A stretch of 7,541 bases of DNA from a bacterium (GTDB lineage: Bacteria; Bacillota_I; Bacilli_A; RF39; UBA660). Both the position numbers and the translations under genes were made by a program. The notes beneath the pieces are model-generated. The model was given only the letters and a program-made list of their open reading frames with translations, made no database searches and was not told where the DNA came from. The stretch lies in NCBI GenBank assembly GCA_014846175.1, contig RKAV01000069.1, positions 1 to 7,541 of the forward strand. Reading direction: 5' to 3'. Below are positions 1-6,252 of this stretch, in pieces (within the stretch, counting starts at the first letter, position 1; each line of letters starts with the position of its first letter).

Positions 1-17
1 ATACTTTACTATTTTCA

Positions 18-374
18 TTATCTTCTATCATATTCTTCCCTTTTAATATAAATAGTAATTAATTGACTTTGAATCGGTGCATAATTTGGATGATGTTTAG
101 CTATTTCTTCTGCTTTTTCATATTCTTCTCTTTTAATATAAATAGTAATTAATTGATTTTGAATTAAAATATCGTTTGGATACTTCTTAGCTAGTTCTAT
201 AGCTTCAACATAATTTTTTGTATTTATAAAATTTTTAATTAATTTGCTATCTTCTTTAGCTTTACTCCATCTATATAAAGTTGTGGAACTTATATTAAAT
301 TCCTGTGCTACTTCTTTTACAGTTTTTTGTTTTAATAAATGAAGTATCTTATTTTTAAATTCTTGATCATACAT
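18..374 (-). CDS. Helix-turn-helix protein with 30-residue TPR-like repeats (118 aa)
   Basis: The N-terminal part (about residues 5-38) reads as a transposase/Psq-like helix-turn-helix: a first helix, then TVKEVAQEFNI, then the recognition-like SSTTLYRW. This suggests DNA binding. A linker follows, then two 30-residue helical repeats at 55-84 and 85-114, both ending QLITIYIKREE and resembling short TPR units, so a protein-protein interaction role is plausible. A third unit begins (EEYDRR) and stops at once, so the array looks truncated. The reading frame can be opened at a GTG (387-389), but that codon lies inside the G-rich ribosome binding site. The ATG at 372-374 has GGGGGG 7 bases upstream and is the better start. 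The gene has its own promoter (399-427), so it is not part of the membrane operon upstream. Fold assignment is by motif reading; target and function are unknown. It could be a regulator or a relic of a mobile-element family. Confidence 0.75.
   Translation of the reverse strand: MYDQEFKNKILHLLKQKTVKEVAQEFNISSTTLYRWSKAKEDSKLIKNFINTKNYVEAIELAKKYPNDILIQNQLITIYIKREEYEKAEEIAKHHPNYAPIQSQLITIYIKREEYDRR
33..212 (-). repeat. 90-bp tandem repeat inside the HTH-repeat gene
   Basis: Two direct copies (123-212 and 33-122) encode the two 30-residue repeats in frame. The best-conserved part (121-164 against 31-74) matches at 42 of 44 bases, far closer than the rest of the unit. This indicates recent duplication or gene conversion. 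Confidence 0.85.
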
Positions 375-381
375 GTTAAAT

Positions 382-387
382 CCCCCC
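382..387 (-). promoter_or_regulatory. Ribosome binding site fixing the HTH-repeat gene start
   Basis: On the minus strand the run GGGGGG lies 7 bases before the ATG at 374-372. It can pair with the anti-SD CCUCC allowing one G-U wobble. A similar G-rich site (AGGGGGT) precedes the ZIP gene at 1976, so this form recurs in the window. Its position rules out the upstream in-frame GTG as the start. Confidence 0.65.
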
Positions 388-398
388 ACGTGTTTCTT

Positions 399-427
399 AT
401 TGTAATTAATAATAAATGATAAGTCAA
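399..427 (-). promoter_or_regulatory. Sigma-A type promoter of the HTH-repeat gene
   Basis: On the minus strand a -35 TTGACT (427-422, 5 of 6 to consensus) is followed by exactly 17 bases and a -10 TACAAT (404-399, 5 of 6). Transcription would start near 392, leaving a short leader of about 17 bases that contains the ribosome binding site. This places the gene in its own transcription unit. Confidence 0.75.
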
Positions 428-446
428 TTAGAAGATATCATTAAAG

Positions 447-468
447 AAAAGACTTTTTAAGTTCTTTT
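447..468 (-). terminator. Possible weak intrinsic terminator after the membrane operon
   Basis: On the minus strand AAAAGAACTT, a 3-base loop and AAGTCTTTT form a 9-bp AT-rich stem with one bulged A. The T-rich 3' arm then runs into CTTTAA. It sits between the end of the PF06541-type gene (486) and the next promoter (427), the expected place for a terminator. The stem has few G-C pairs, so termination strength is doubtful. A perfect 14-bp palindrome (470-483) lies just upstream in the transcript. Confidence 0.4.
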
Positions 469-485
469 TATAAGTTAACTTATCA

Positions 486-1217
486 TTATCTTATATTTTT
501 AGCTTTTTTCTTTTTATATTCTTCTTTTTGTTTAGCTAAATATTTCTTAATTCTGCCTAATGAATCATGATTAGATAATTCAATCTTTGGAAAAGCATTT
601 AACATATGAAGCATTAAGGCCTTATTCTTAATAATTTCACTTCTAACACGCTTACTTATTTCTTCCGTTGCATCTTTAGCAGTAAATTTCATACTAGCTA
701 TTTTTACTTGACACATTGTTGTAATAGTTATAATAACATCTACAAGAAAAATAACAAATAAAACTATTGCTATGATAAATAGAGCTTTTAATGGTAAACT
801 TTTAATAATTCCTTCAATAAAAGGATGAATAACTCTAACTATCACTACTCCACCAAGACCAAACAAACAAGAATTTTCTAAACAAACACGTCCAGAAAGA
901 TTAAATTTCTTTTCTGTATAATCCCACCATCTAGCATGAAATATTTTTTCTAATATTAAGCTAGTCATATATTCCATTATTGTACAAACAAAAGCAGACA
1001 TAACAAATAAAGTAATAAGGTCATGGTTATACTTAGCTAAAAACAAGTTCATTATGACACAACTGAACCCATAAATAGGTAAGTATGGACCAAGACAGAA
1101 ACCTCTATTCATTACTAGTTTCTTATTGTTAATAGAACAACATGTTATTTCTGCTAGATAGCCAATAAAAGAATAAAGCATAAAGCATAAAAACCAATAA
1201 CAAAGTGTATAAAACAT
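486..1217 (-). CDS. PF06541-type multi-pass membrane protein (putative ABC-transporter type IV / CmpB family), 243 aa
   Basis: The family is recognised by its conserved signature blocks: YSFIGYLAE (15-23), NRGFCLGPYLPIYG (37-50), EYMTSLILEKIF (82-93), RWWDY (96-100) and FNLSGR (105-110). There are about five hydrophobic segments (roughly 1-25, 43-62, 67-89, 117-134, 145-168). A charged, Lys-rich, probably cytoplasmic tail follows from about residue 178 to 243. The family is named a putative ABC-transporter type IV, but its substrate and even its transport role are not established; no ATPase gene is adjacent here. The ATG at 1217-1215 is preceded by AGGAGGG (1222-1228) with 4 bases between. 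That site overlaps the TAG of the upstream ZIP gene, so translation is probably coupled. It is the last gene of the uppP-ZIP operon. Family assignment is firm; function is not. Confidence 0.85.
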   Translation of the reverse strand: MFYTLCYWFLCFMLYSFIGYLAEITCCSINNKKLVMNRGFCLGPYLPIYGFSCVIMNLFLAKYNHDLITLFVMSAFVCTIMEYMTSLILEKIFHARWWDYTEKKFNLSGRVCLENSCLFGLGGVVIVRVIHPFIEGIIKSLPLKALFIIAIVLFVIFLVDVIITITTMCQVKIASMKFTAKDATEEISKRVRSEIIKNKALMLHMLNAFPKIELSNHDSLGRIKKYLAKQKEEYKKKKAKNIR

Positions 1218-1226
1218 CTAACCCTC

Positions 1227-1976
1227 CTAATCAAAGAATAATGTTAATAAAAATATTAAAACCCCACTAATTAAACCATATATTGTCATATTTTTATTTT
1301 TAGTATCTTTTACTTTTGGAAGAAGTTCAAAAAATACTAAGTAGAATAACATTCCTAATACTAAAGAAAGAAGTATTCCCATAAAAGTATTGCTAGCACT
1401 AGTTAGTTTTAATAAGTAAGGAATTAATCCTCCTAAAAAGGTAGAAACACTAAGTAAAATCATAGGGATATTTAAACTTTTCTTATTAGAACTTTCTGAA
1501 TAAACACTTCCAATCATTACACCTAATGGTAAGTTATGGATACCAACACCTACACTCATCATTATTCCTACTGATATATCAGTAAGCGTAACAAAATAAA
1601 TCGCCATTCCCTCTATTATGTTATGAATAATCAAAACAATTATAGAAAGTAGACCAATATGATGGATGTTTTCTTTTACTTCTTTGTTAGTTTTTAAATG
1701 GTCATGATGATCTGGTACAAAATGATCTAGTAATTTAAACATTAAAAAACCTACTAAAGCAAAGATAACAAATAAATAGAGTTTTCCAAAACCAAAAGTT
1801 TCTATTGCTTCTTTTAAAAGGTCAAATATCATTAACATTATAAGTAGAGAAAATGCTAATGAAAAAATGTAATCCATCATTTTTCTTTTTTTATTTAAAA
1901 AGAAGGAAAAAATTATCCCTACTACTAGGAATAATCCCAATAGAAAGGTAATAAATAGTGAAAGATTCGAACTCAT
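1227..1976 (-). CDS. ZIP family divalent metal transporter, 249 aa
   Basis: This is an integral membrane protein with about eight hydrophobic segments, the usual ZIP number. The TM4 metal-site motif is HNIIEG (118-123), compared with the common HNxPEG. The TM5 motif is HNLPLG (147-152), where most family members have glutamate at the position of L151. FELLP (216-220) near the end supplies a further conserved acidic residue, E217. The loop between TM3 and TM4 carries a His/Asp cluster, DHFVPDHHDH (84-93), plus HH at 105-106, typical of the metal-sensing or delivery loop of ZIP proteins. ZIP proteins move Zn, Fe, Mn or related ions into the cytoplasm; the ion here cannot be told from sequence. 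The start ATG (1976-1974) lies 2 bases after the uppP stop. Its AGGGGGT site (1981-1987) lies within the last codons and first stop base of uppP, indicating translational coupling. Confidence 0.87.
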   Translation of the reverse strand: MSSNLSLFITFLLGLFLVVGIIFSFFLNKKRKMMDYIFSLAFSLLIMLMIFDLLKEAIETFGFGKLYLFVIFALVGFLMFKLLDHFVPDHHDHLKTNKEVKENIHHIGLLSIIVLIIHNIIEGMAIYFVTLTDISVGIMMSVGVGIHNLPLGVMIGSVYSESSNKKSLNIPMILLSVSTFLGGLIPYLLKLTSASNTFMGILLSLVLGMLFYLVFFELLPKVKDTKNKNMTIYGLISGVLIFLLTLFFD

Positions 1977-1978
1977 TT

Positions 1979-2800
1979 TTACCCCCTAAATGTAACTAAT
2001 AAAATAACGGCAACAGCAAGTAAAATACGATAAATCATAAATACTTTAAAGTCATGTTTTTTCAAGTATTGTAATAAAAATTTAATACAAATTAATCCTG
2101 TTACAAATGCTATTAAAATACCTACTAAGAAGATTGCCATATTAGCTGCTATTAAAGCAACAGCTTCTCCTTTAATAAATTGTAATAAGCATGCTCCTAA
2201 AACAACAGGGGCAGATAAATAAAAGGAAAATTTTGCTGCATCTTCTCTATTTATCTTTAAAGCTCTAGCACAAGCAATAGTAGTACCACTTCTACTAAAT
2301 CCTGGAATTAAAGCAAATACTTGACTACAACCAATTAAAAATGCATCTTTATAAGATATATCTTTAACTTCTTTTTCTTCTTTAGATTTTTTATCTATTA
2401 CATAGATAATTATTCCCATAAAAATTAAAGCTAGAGCTATTAAATAGTAATTAGTTCTAATAGCATCTTCTATTATATCTTCAAATAGTAATCCTGCAAT
2501 AGCAGCGGGAATAGTAGCAACTATTATTTGAAAGAATATTTTACCTTCTTTATCTTTAACTCCTTTTGTTACTCCTTTAACAACCATATTTAAAAAGTCT
2601 TTAAAGAAGAATACTGCTATAGCAAGTAATGTTCCAAGATGAAGAGCAAGGTCAAAACATAAAGCTAAATCACTCCCCATACCTTTTCCAATACCAAAAA
2701 CATCTCTAAAGATAATTAAGTGGGCACTTGATGATATTGGTAAAAATTCAGCTATACCTTGAACTATACCAAGGATAATTGCTGCAATAATATTATTCAT
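1979..2800 (-). CDS. uppP: Undecaprenyl-diphosphatase UppP (BacA type), 273 aa
   Basis: This membrane enzyme hydrolyses undecaprenyl diphosphate to undecaprenyl phosphate, recycling the lipid carrier for peptidoglycan and other wall polymers; in other bacteria it confers bacitracin tolerance. Both family motifs are present. The N-terminal one is the (E/Q)xxxE block Q14-E18 followed by FLPISSSAHL (19-28), with H27 in the catalytic region. The second is PGFSRSG (166-172), with R170 as the conserved arginine. Length matches the family (about 265-280 aa), with about eight hydrophobic segments and a charged loop at 136-151. The ATG at 2800-2798 has AAGAGG (2809-2814) 8 bases upstream and an extended -10 promoter just before it. 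It leads a three-gene membrane operon with the ZIP transporter and the PF06541-type protein. The usual SSTGH is SSSAH here, a tolerated variant as far as I can judge. Confidence 0.95.
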   Translation of the reverse strand: MNNIIAAIILGIVQGIAEFLPISSSAHLIIFRDVFGIGKGMGSDLALCFDLALHLGTLLAIAVFFFKDFLNMVVKGVTKGVKDKEGKIFFQIIVATIPAAIAGLLFEDIIEDAIRTNYYLIALALIFMGIIIYVIDKKSKEEKEVKDISYKDAFLIGCSQVFALIPGFSRSGTTIACARALKINREDAAKFSFYLSAPVVLGACLLQFIKGEAVALIAANMAIFLVGILIAFVTGLICIKFLLQYLKKHDFKVFMIYRILLAVAVILLVTFRG

Positions 2801-2825
2801 AATACTAACCTCTTTTCTAAATAAA

Positions 2826-2834
2826 ATTATAACA
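2826..2834 (-). promoter_or_regulatory. Extended -10 promoter of the uppP operon
   Basis: On the minus strand TGTTATAAT is a perfect extended -10 (TGnTATAAT). No convincing -35 is found 16-18 bases upstream, which fits extended -10 promoters. Transcription would begin near 2819, giving a leader of about 19 bases with the uppP ribosome binding site. It lies directly after the aspS terminator. Confidence 0.65.
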
Positions 2835-2845
2835 AACTAGTAAGG

Positions 2846-2867
2846 AAAAAGAAAGGTTTACTTTCTT
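2846..2867 (-). terminator. Intrinsic terminator of the hisS-aspS operon
   Basis: Immediately after the aspS stop the minus strand reads AAGAAAG (2867-2861), a 5-base loop TAAAC, then CTTTCTT (2855-2849). This is a perfect 7-bp stem whose 3' arm runs into a T5 tract (2850-2846). It is only 5 bases past the stop codon and just upstream of the uppP promoter. The stem is short and AT-rich, so read-through is possible. Confidence 0.6.
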
Positions 2868-2872
2868 ATTAA

Positions 2873-4618
2873 TTATTCCTTTTCTAGTTTTATTCCTAAG
2901 TCTTCTAATTGTTTTTTAGCAACTTTATTAGGTGCTTCACTCATAAGACAACTAGCACTAGCTGTCTTAGGAAAAGCAATTACATCACGAATGTTATCTG
3001 TTTCTGTTAATAACATCGTAAGTCTATCTAGTCCGATAGCAAGTCCTCCATGAGGAGGTGTTCCATATTTTAAAGCTTCAACAAAGAAACCAAATTTTTC
3101 TTCTATATCTTCTTTAGTTAACTCCAAAGCTTCAAACATTTTTTCTTGTACTTCTTCGTTATGAATACGAATAGAACCTCCTCCTGCTTCGTAACCATTA
3201 ATAACTATATCATAGGCCTTAGAATAACAATGTGCTTTATCATTTATTAATTTATCTATATCACTATCTAATGGAGCTGTAAAAGGATGATGACAAGCAA
3301 CAAACCTATTTTCTTCTTCACTCCACTCAAATGATGGAAACTTAGTAACCCATAACAATTTATAGTCTTTTTCTTTAATAAGATTTAACTCACGTGCTAA
3401 TTTACATCTTAAAGCTCCTAATGTTTGGTAAACTATATTTTTATCATCAGCAGCAAAGAATAATATATCATTATTATGCATATTTAAATTAGCTACTAAC
3501 TCTTCTTGCTCTAAAGCTGATAAAAACTTACTAATACCACCAGTAAACTCATTATTTTCATACTTAACAAAAGGAAGTCCTTTTGCTTTAAATATCTTAA
3601 CAAACTCTGTTAATTCATCTGTTTTCTTTCTTGAAAAGTAACTAGCATTGTTTTCTACTTTTATACAAGCTATAGTAGTATTATCACTAAGAGCATTAGA
3701 AAATACTTTAAATTCTGTATTTTTAAATATTTCTTTAACATCATTTATTTTCATATCAAATCTTAAATCTGGTTTATCAGAACCATAATATTTGATAGCA
3801 TCATCATACTCCATTCTCTTAAGTGGAAGTTTTATATCAATACCTTTTATTTCTTTAAAGACATGAGCAATTAACTCTTCTGTTAAACTCATAACATCTT
3901 CTTCATCAACGAAACTCATTTCCATATCAACTTGTGTAAACTCTGGCTGTCTATCACTTCTTAAATCCTCATCACGGAAACATTTTGCTATTTGAAAATA
4001 TTTCTCCATTCCCCCTACCATTAGTAGTTGTTTAAACAATTGTGGGGACTGAGGAAGAGCATAGAATTTACCTTTATTTACTCTACTTGGTACTAAATAA
4101 TCTCTTGCTCCTTCAGGAGTTGATTTACAAAGAATTGGTGTTTCTACTTCTATAAAACCTTTACTATCTAAAAAGTTTCTAATAGCAAGTGTAATCTTAT
4201 GACGAGTTATTAAGTTATCTTTTAAATTACTTCTTCTAAGATCAAGATAACGATATTTTAGTCTTGTATCTTCTAAAGCAGTTGTGTCATTAGTAATTTC
4301 AAAAGGTAAATCACGAGATGAATTTAATAATTCTATATTTTCTAATTCTACTTCAATATCACCAGTTGGAATATTTTTATTCTTAGATTCACGTTCTCTA
4401 ACAATACCTTCTACTTTTAAAACAGATTCACTTTTTAAAGTACTTGCTACTTCATAAACATCTGAAGAGCGAGCTACTAACTGAACAATACCGCTTCTAT
4501 CTCTAAGGTCAATGAAACATACTCCACCTAAATCACGTTTCTTTTGTACCCAACCATATAGTGTTACTTTTTTATCTTTATTAACTAATCTTAAACTATT
4601 ATTTTCTATTACTTTCAT
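2873..4618 (-). CDS. aspS: Aspartyl-tRNA synthetase, bacterial type, 581 aa
   Basis: A class IIb synthetase that charges tRNA-Asp with aspartate in the cytoplasm. An N-terminal OB-fold anticodon-binding domain (about 1-105) includes GWVQKKRDLGG and FIDLRDRSG. The catalytic domain follows: motif 1 region with IEVETPILCKSTPEGARD (156-173), QSPQLFKQ (190-197), motif 2 FRDEDLRSDRQPEFTQ (214-229), the GGGSIRIH block (479-486) and motif 3 GGLAIGLDRL (524-533). The bacterial GAD insertion domain lies at about 290-410. Full length agrees with bacterial AspRS (about 590 aa). The start ATG at 4618 has AGGAAG (4632-4627) 8 bases upstream, overlapping the TAG of hisS, so the two genes are cotranscribed and probably translationally coupled. 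Expression should follow the tRNA-Asp-type T-box ahead of hisS. Whether the enzyme also charges tRNA-Asn (non-discriminating type) cannot be settled from this window. Confidence 0.97.
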   Translation of the reverse strand: MKVIENNSLRLVNKDKKVTLYGWVQKKRDLGGVCFIDLRDRSGIVQLVARSSDVYEVASTLKSESVLKVEGIVRERESKNKNIPTGDIEVELENIELLNSSRDLPFEITNDTTALEDTRLKYRYLDLRRSNLKDNLITRHKITLAIRNFLDSKGFIEVETPILCKSTPEGARDYLVPSRVNKGKFYALPQSPQLFKQLLMVGGMEKYFQIAKCFRDEDLRSDRQPEFTQVDMEMSFVDEEDVMSLTEELIAHVFKEIKGIDIKLPLKRMEYDDAIKYYGSDKPDLRFDMKINDVKEIFKNTEFKVFSNALSDNTTIACIKVENNASYFSRKKTDELTEFVKIFKAKGLPFVKYENNEFTGGISKFLSALEQEELVANLNMHNNDILFFAADDKNIVYQTLGALRCKLARELNLIKEKDYKLLWVTKFPSFEWSEEENRFVACHHPFTAPLDSDIDKLINDKAHCYSKAYDIVINGYEAGGGSIRIHNEEVQEKMFEALELTKEDIEEKFGFFVEALKYGTPPHGGLAIGLDRLTMLLTETDNIRDVIAFPKTASASCLMSEAPNKVAKKQLEDLGIKLEKE

Positions 4619-4630
4619 CTAAAACACTTC

Positions 4631-5983
4631 CTATTCATCTTCACATTGACATTCATCGTGATCACATTCACAACTACATTCATGAGAGCAACCACAATCA
4701 CACTCATCACTATCTGTTGTTAATTTTTCATCTAAGTAGTAGATTAAAACATCTAAACTAATTATTTCTTCTTCTTTTGTTTTATTATTTTTGATTTTTA
4801 CTTCGTTATTAGTTAAATCTTCACTATTTAATATTGCAATAAACTTACTATTTAAGCGATCAGCTTGTTTAAACTGTCCTTTAAGTCCACGATTAGTATA
4901 TTCTGTTTCAACAATAAAGCCAGCCATTCTTAATTCTTGAGCTAGATATAAAGCATATTTCTTTTCATCTTCATTAACATACATTAAGAATAAATCAACA
5001 TAATCAACTATTGGTAATTCTACTTTTTCAAGTTCTAAAGCCATTACTAAACGTCCTATTCCAGAAGCAAAACCAATACAAGGTGTCTCTGGTCCTCCTA
5101 GTTCTTTAACAAGATTATTATATCTTCCTCCAGCTCCTATTACATTATTAGAACCAAATCCTGCTACTTTAGCTTCAATTTCAAAAACAGTATGACTATA
5201 ATAATCAAGTCCTCTTACGATAGATGGATTTACTTCATAATCTATTTGCATAATATCTAAATAGTCTTTTACTTTAGAAAATCTTTCTTTAGATTCTTCA
5301 TTTAAGTAATCAATAGTCTTAGGAGCATTCTTTAATATTTCATTATCTGCATCTACTTTACAATCTAGAATACGAAGAGGATTTTTCATAAATCTTTCTT
5401 TACAATCATCACAAAACTCATCAATATGAGGTCTAAAATATTCGATTAAAGCTTCACGATAATTATTGCGAGAAGCAGTATCACCTAAACTATTAATATT
5501 AACTTTTATTTCTTTTAGTCCTAATAGTTTATATAAGTTAACAGCTGCTGAAATAATTTCGGCATCACTTAGTGGATCATCACTCCCTAGTATTTCCATA
5601 CCAAATTGGGTTAATTCTCTATCCCTACCTGATTGTGGTCTTTCATAACGATACATGGTACCATTATAATAAACTTTTACTGGTTGAGCGGCATCTCCAT
5701 ACATTTTATTTTCGATATAACTTCGACAAACTCCAGCTGTTCCTTCTGGTCTTAAAGAAAGATGTCTTTCCCCTCTATCAATAAAGTCATAAGTCTCTTT
5801 TGTAACAATATCAGTAGTTTCTCCTATTCCTCGATGAAATAACTCACTTGATTCAAAAATAGGTGTTCTTATATAGTTGTAATTATACTTTTCCATTACT
5901 TGGTCGATTACTGTTTCAACATATTTCCAAATCTTTGCTTCTCTTCCATAAATATCATTTGTACCTTTTGGTCTTTGTATCAT
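4631..5983 (-). CDS. hisS: Histidyl-tRNA synthetase with Cys-rich acidic C-terminal tail, 450 aa
   Basis: A class IIa synthetase that charges tRNA-His. It begins with the typical MIQRPKGTNDIYG. Motif 1 lies near YIRTPIFE (37-44), the LRPEGT block at 77-82, and motif 2 at 111-128 (YRYERPQSGRDRELTQFG). The histidine-specific blocks are RGLDYYSHTVFE (257-268, with R257 as the catalytic arginine) and GAGGRYNNL (283-291). Motif 3 is GFASGIGRLVMAL (304-316). The anticodon-binding domain covers about 325-419. The core matches the usual length of about 424 aa. An extra tail of about 28 residues (423-450) carries eight Cys (428, 430, 432, 436, 438, 440, 445, 447) and two His among many Asp/Glu, which is unusual for HisRS. 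An in-frame GTG at 6016-6014 lies inside the T-box terminator stem and is rejected as start; the ATG at 5983 has a strong AAGGAGGA. First gene of the hisS-aspS operon. Confidence 0.96.
   Translation of the reverse strand: MIQRPKGTNDIYGREAKIWKYVETVIDQVMEKYNYNYIRTPIFESSELFHRGIGETTDIVTKETYDFIDRGERHLSLRPEGTAGVCRSYIENKMYGDAAQPVKVYYNGTMYRYERPQSGRDRELTQFGMEILGSDDPLSDAEIISAAVNLYKLLGLKEIKVNINSLGDTASRNNYREALIEYFRPHIDEFCDDCKERFMKNPLRILDCKVDADNEILKNAPKTIDYLNEESKERFSKVKDYLDIMQIDYEVNPSIVRGLDYYSHTVFEIEAKVAGFGSNNVIGAGGRYNNLVKELGGPETPCIGFASGIGRLVMALELEKVELPIVDYVDLFLMYVNEDEKKYALYLAQELRMAGFIVETEYTNRGLKGQFKQADRLNSKFIAILNSEDLTNNEVKIKNNKTKEEEIISLDVLIYYLDEKLTTDSDECDCGCSHECSCECDHDECQCEDE
4634..4717 (-). other. Cys/Asp/Glu/His tail segment of HisRS
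   Basis: The last 28 codons of hisS encode a low-complexity tail containing CDCGC, HEC, CEC and CQC clusters: eight Cys and two His in 20 residues, interspersed with Asp and Glu. The DNA is correspondingly repetitive (recurring cattca/cacatt units). The composition suggests metal binding or a metal-responsive appendage; this is inference, since no named domain is recognised. Confidence 0.6.
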
Positions 5984-5990
5984 TCTTTTC

Positions 5991-5998
5991 TCCTCCTT
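5991..5998 (-). promoter_or_regulatory. Ribosome binding site fixing the hisS start
   Basis: AAGGAGGA on the minus strand lies 7 bases before the ATG at 5983-5981 and directly after the T-tract of the T-box terminator. It excludes the upstream in-frame GTG (6016) as the start, which would leave the site inside the coding region. Confidence 0.85.
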
Positions 5999-6050
5999 AA
6001 AATAAAAAGATAGCACCTCTTAAGGACAGATATTCCTGTGGTGCCACCTT
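5999..6050 (-). terminator. T-box-controlled intrinsic terminator upstream of hisS
   Basis: On the minus strand AAGGTGGCACC (6050-6040) pairs with GGTGCTATCTT (6017-6007) in an 11-bp stem with two G-U pairs, followed by the tract TTTTTATTTT (6008-5999). Its 5' arm contains the conserved T-box sequence, so forming the terminator destroys the antiterminator. It acts as the off state when the cognate tRNA is charged. Confidence 0.85.
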
Positions 6051-6190
6051 AATTTATACTCTAAATAACCGTATCGAGGTTGAACGCTTCCTTTGTTAAC
6101 TGGATGTCTTCTATTTTAATTTCTATAAGTATTTACACCAACCATACTCTCTCTAATTAGATTTTAAAATATACTCTTTCCAAAGAAGAT
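5999..6190 (-). promoter_or_regulatory. T-box riboswitch leader of hisS-aspS, probably tRNA-Asp responsive
   Basis: This leader senses uncharged tRNA and allows read-through into hisS-aspS. Base of Stem I: CTTCTTTG (6188-6181) with CAAAGGAAG (6095-6087, one bulge). Specifier loop: AGTA (6175-6172) opposite GAA (6111-6109), joined by a perfect 8-bp helix TATTTTAA (6171-6164) / TTAAAATA (6119-6112). The codon directly after GAA is GAC (6108-6106), an Asp specifier. The distal arm carries AGAGAG and GGTTGGTG. A small Stem III-like hairpin, AACC/GGTT, lies at 6081-6067. Antiterminator: TTAAGG (6052-6047), bulge TGGCACC (6046-6040), ACAG/CTGT around a 6-base loop, then CCTTAA (6025-6020). The UGGC of the bulge can pair with an acceptor end GCCA, that is discriminator G73, as in tRNA-Asp; tRNA-His normally has C73. 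Two independent contacts thus favour Asp. Confidence 0.9.
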
Positions 6191-6196
6191 AAGCCT

Positions 6197-6225
6197 ATTA
6201 TATAACATTTTTTTGTGCTTAGCAA
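6197..6225 (-). promoter_or_regulatory. Promoter of the T-box / hisS-aspS operon
   Basis: On the minus strand a -35 TTGCTA (6225-6220, 4 of 6) is separated by 17 bases from a perfect -10 TATAAT (6202-6197). The predicted start near 6190 falls just before the first paired base of Stem I (6188), which fits the T-box leader well. Confidence 0.8.
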
Positions 6226-6252
6226 TTTATTTTTTACAATAATTATATAAAA

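Noticed and set aside
33..212. CRISPR-like direct repeats
   Set aside because: The 90-bp period is in frame with a protein repeat of 30 residues; there are no short repeats with unique spacers.
18..374. Insertion-sequence orfA (transposase HTH subunit)
   Set aside because: The HTH resembles transposase helices, but the rest is TPR-like repeats, with no second orf, terminal inverted repeats or target duplication visible.
375..389. Upstream GTG start extending the HTH protein by 5 residues
   Set aside because: The codon overlaps the G-rich ribosome binding site that serves the ATG at 374.
5466..5784. Plus-strand open frames of 60 and 70 codons inside hisS
   Set aside because: They lie antisense to a highly conserved synthetase, have no convincing ribosome binding site and resemble no protein family; they are shadows.
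5984..6016. Upstream GTG start extending HisRS by 11 residues
   Set aside because: The GTG is in the terminator stem of the T-box, the extension would span the T-tract and the SD, and conserved HisRS sequence begins at MIQRPKG.
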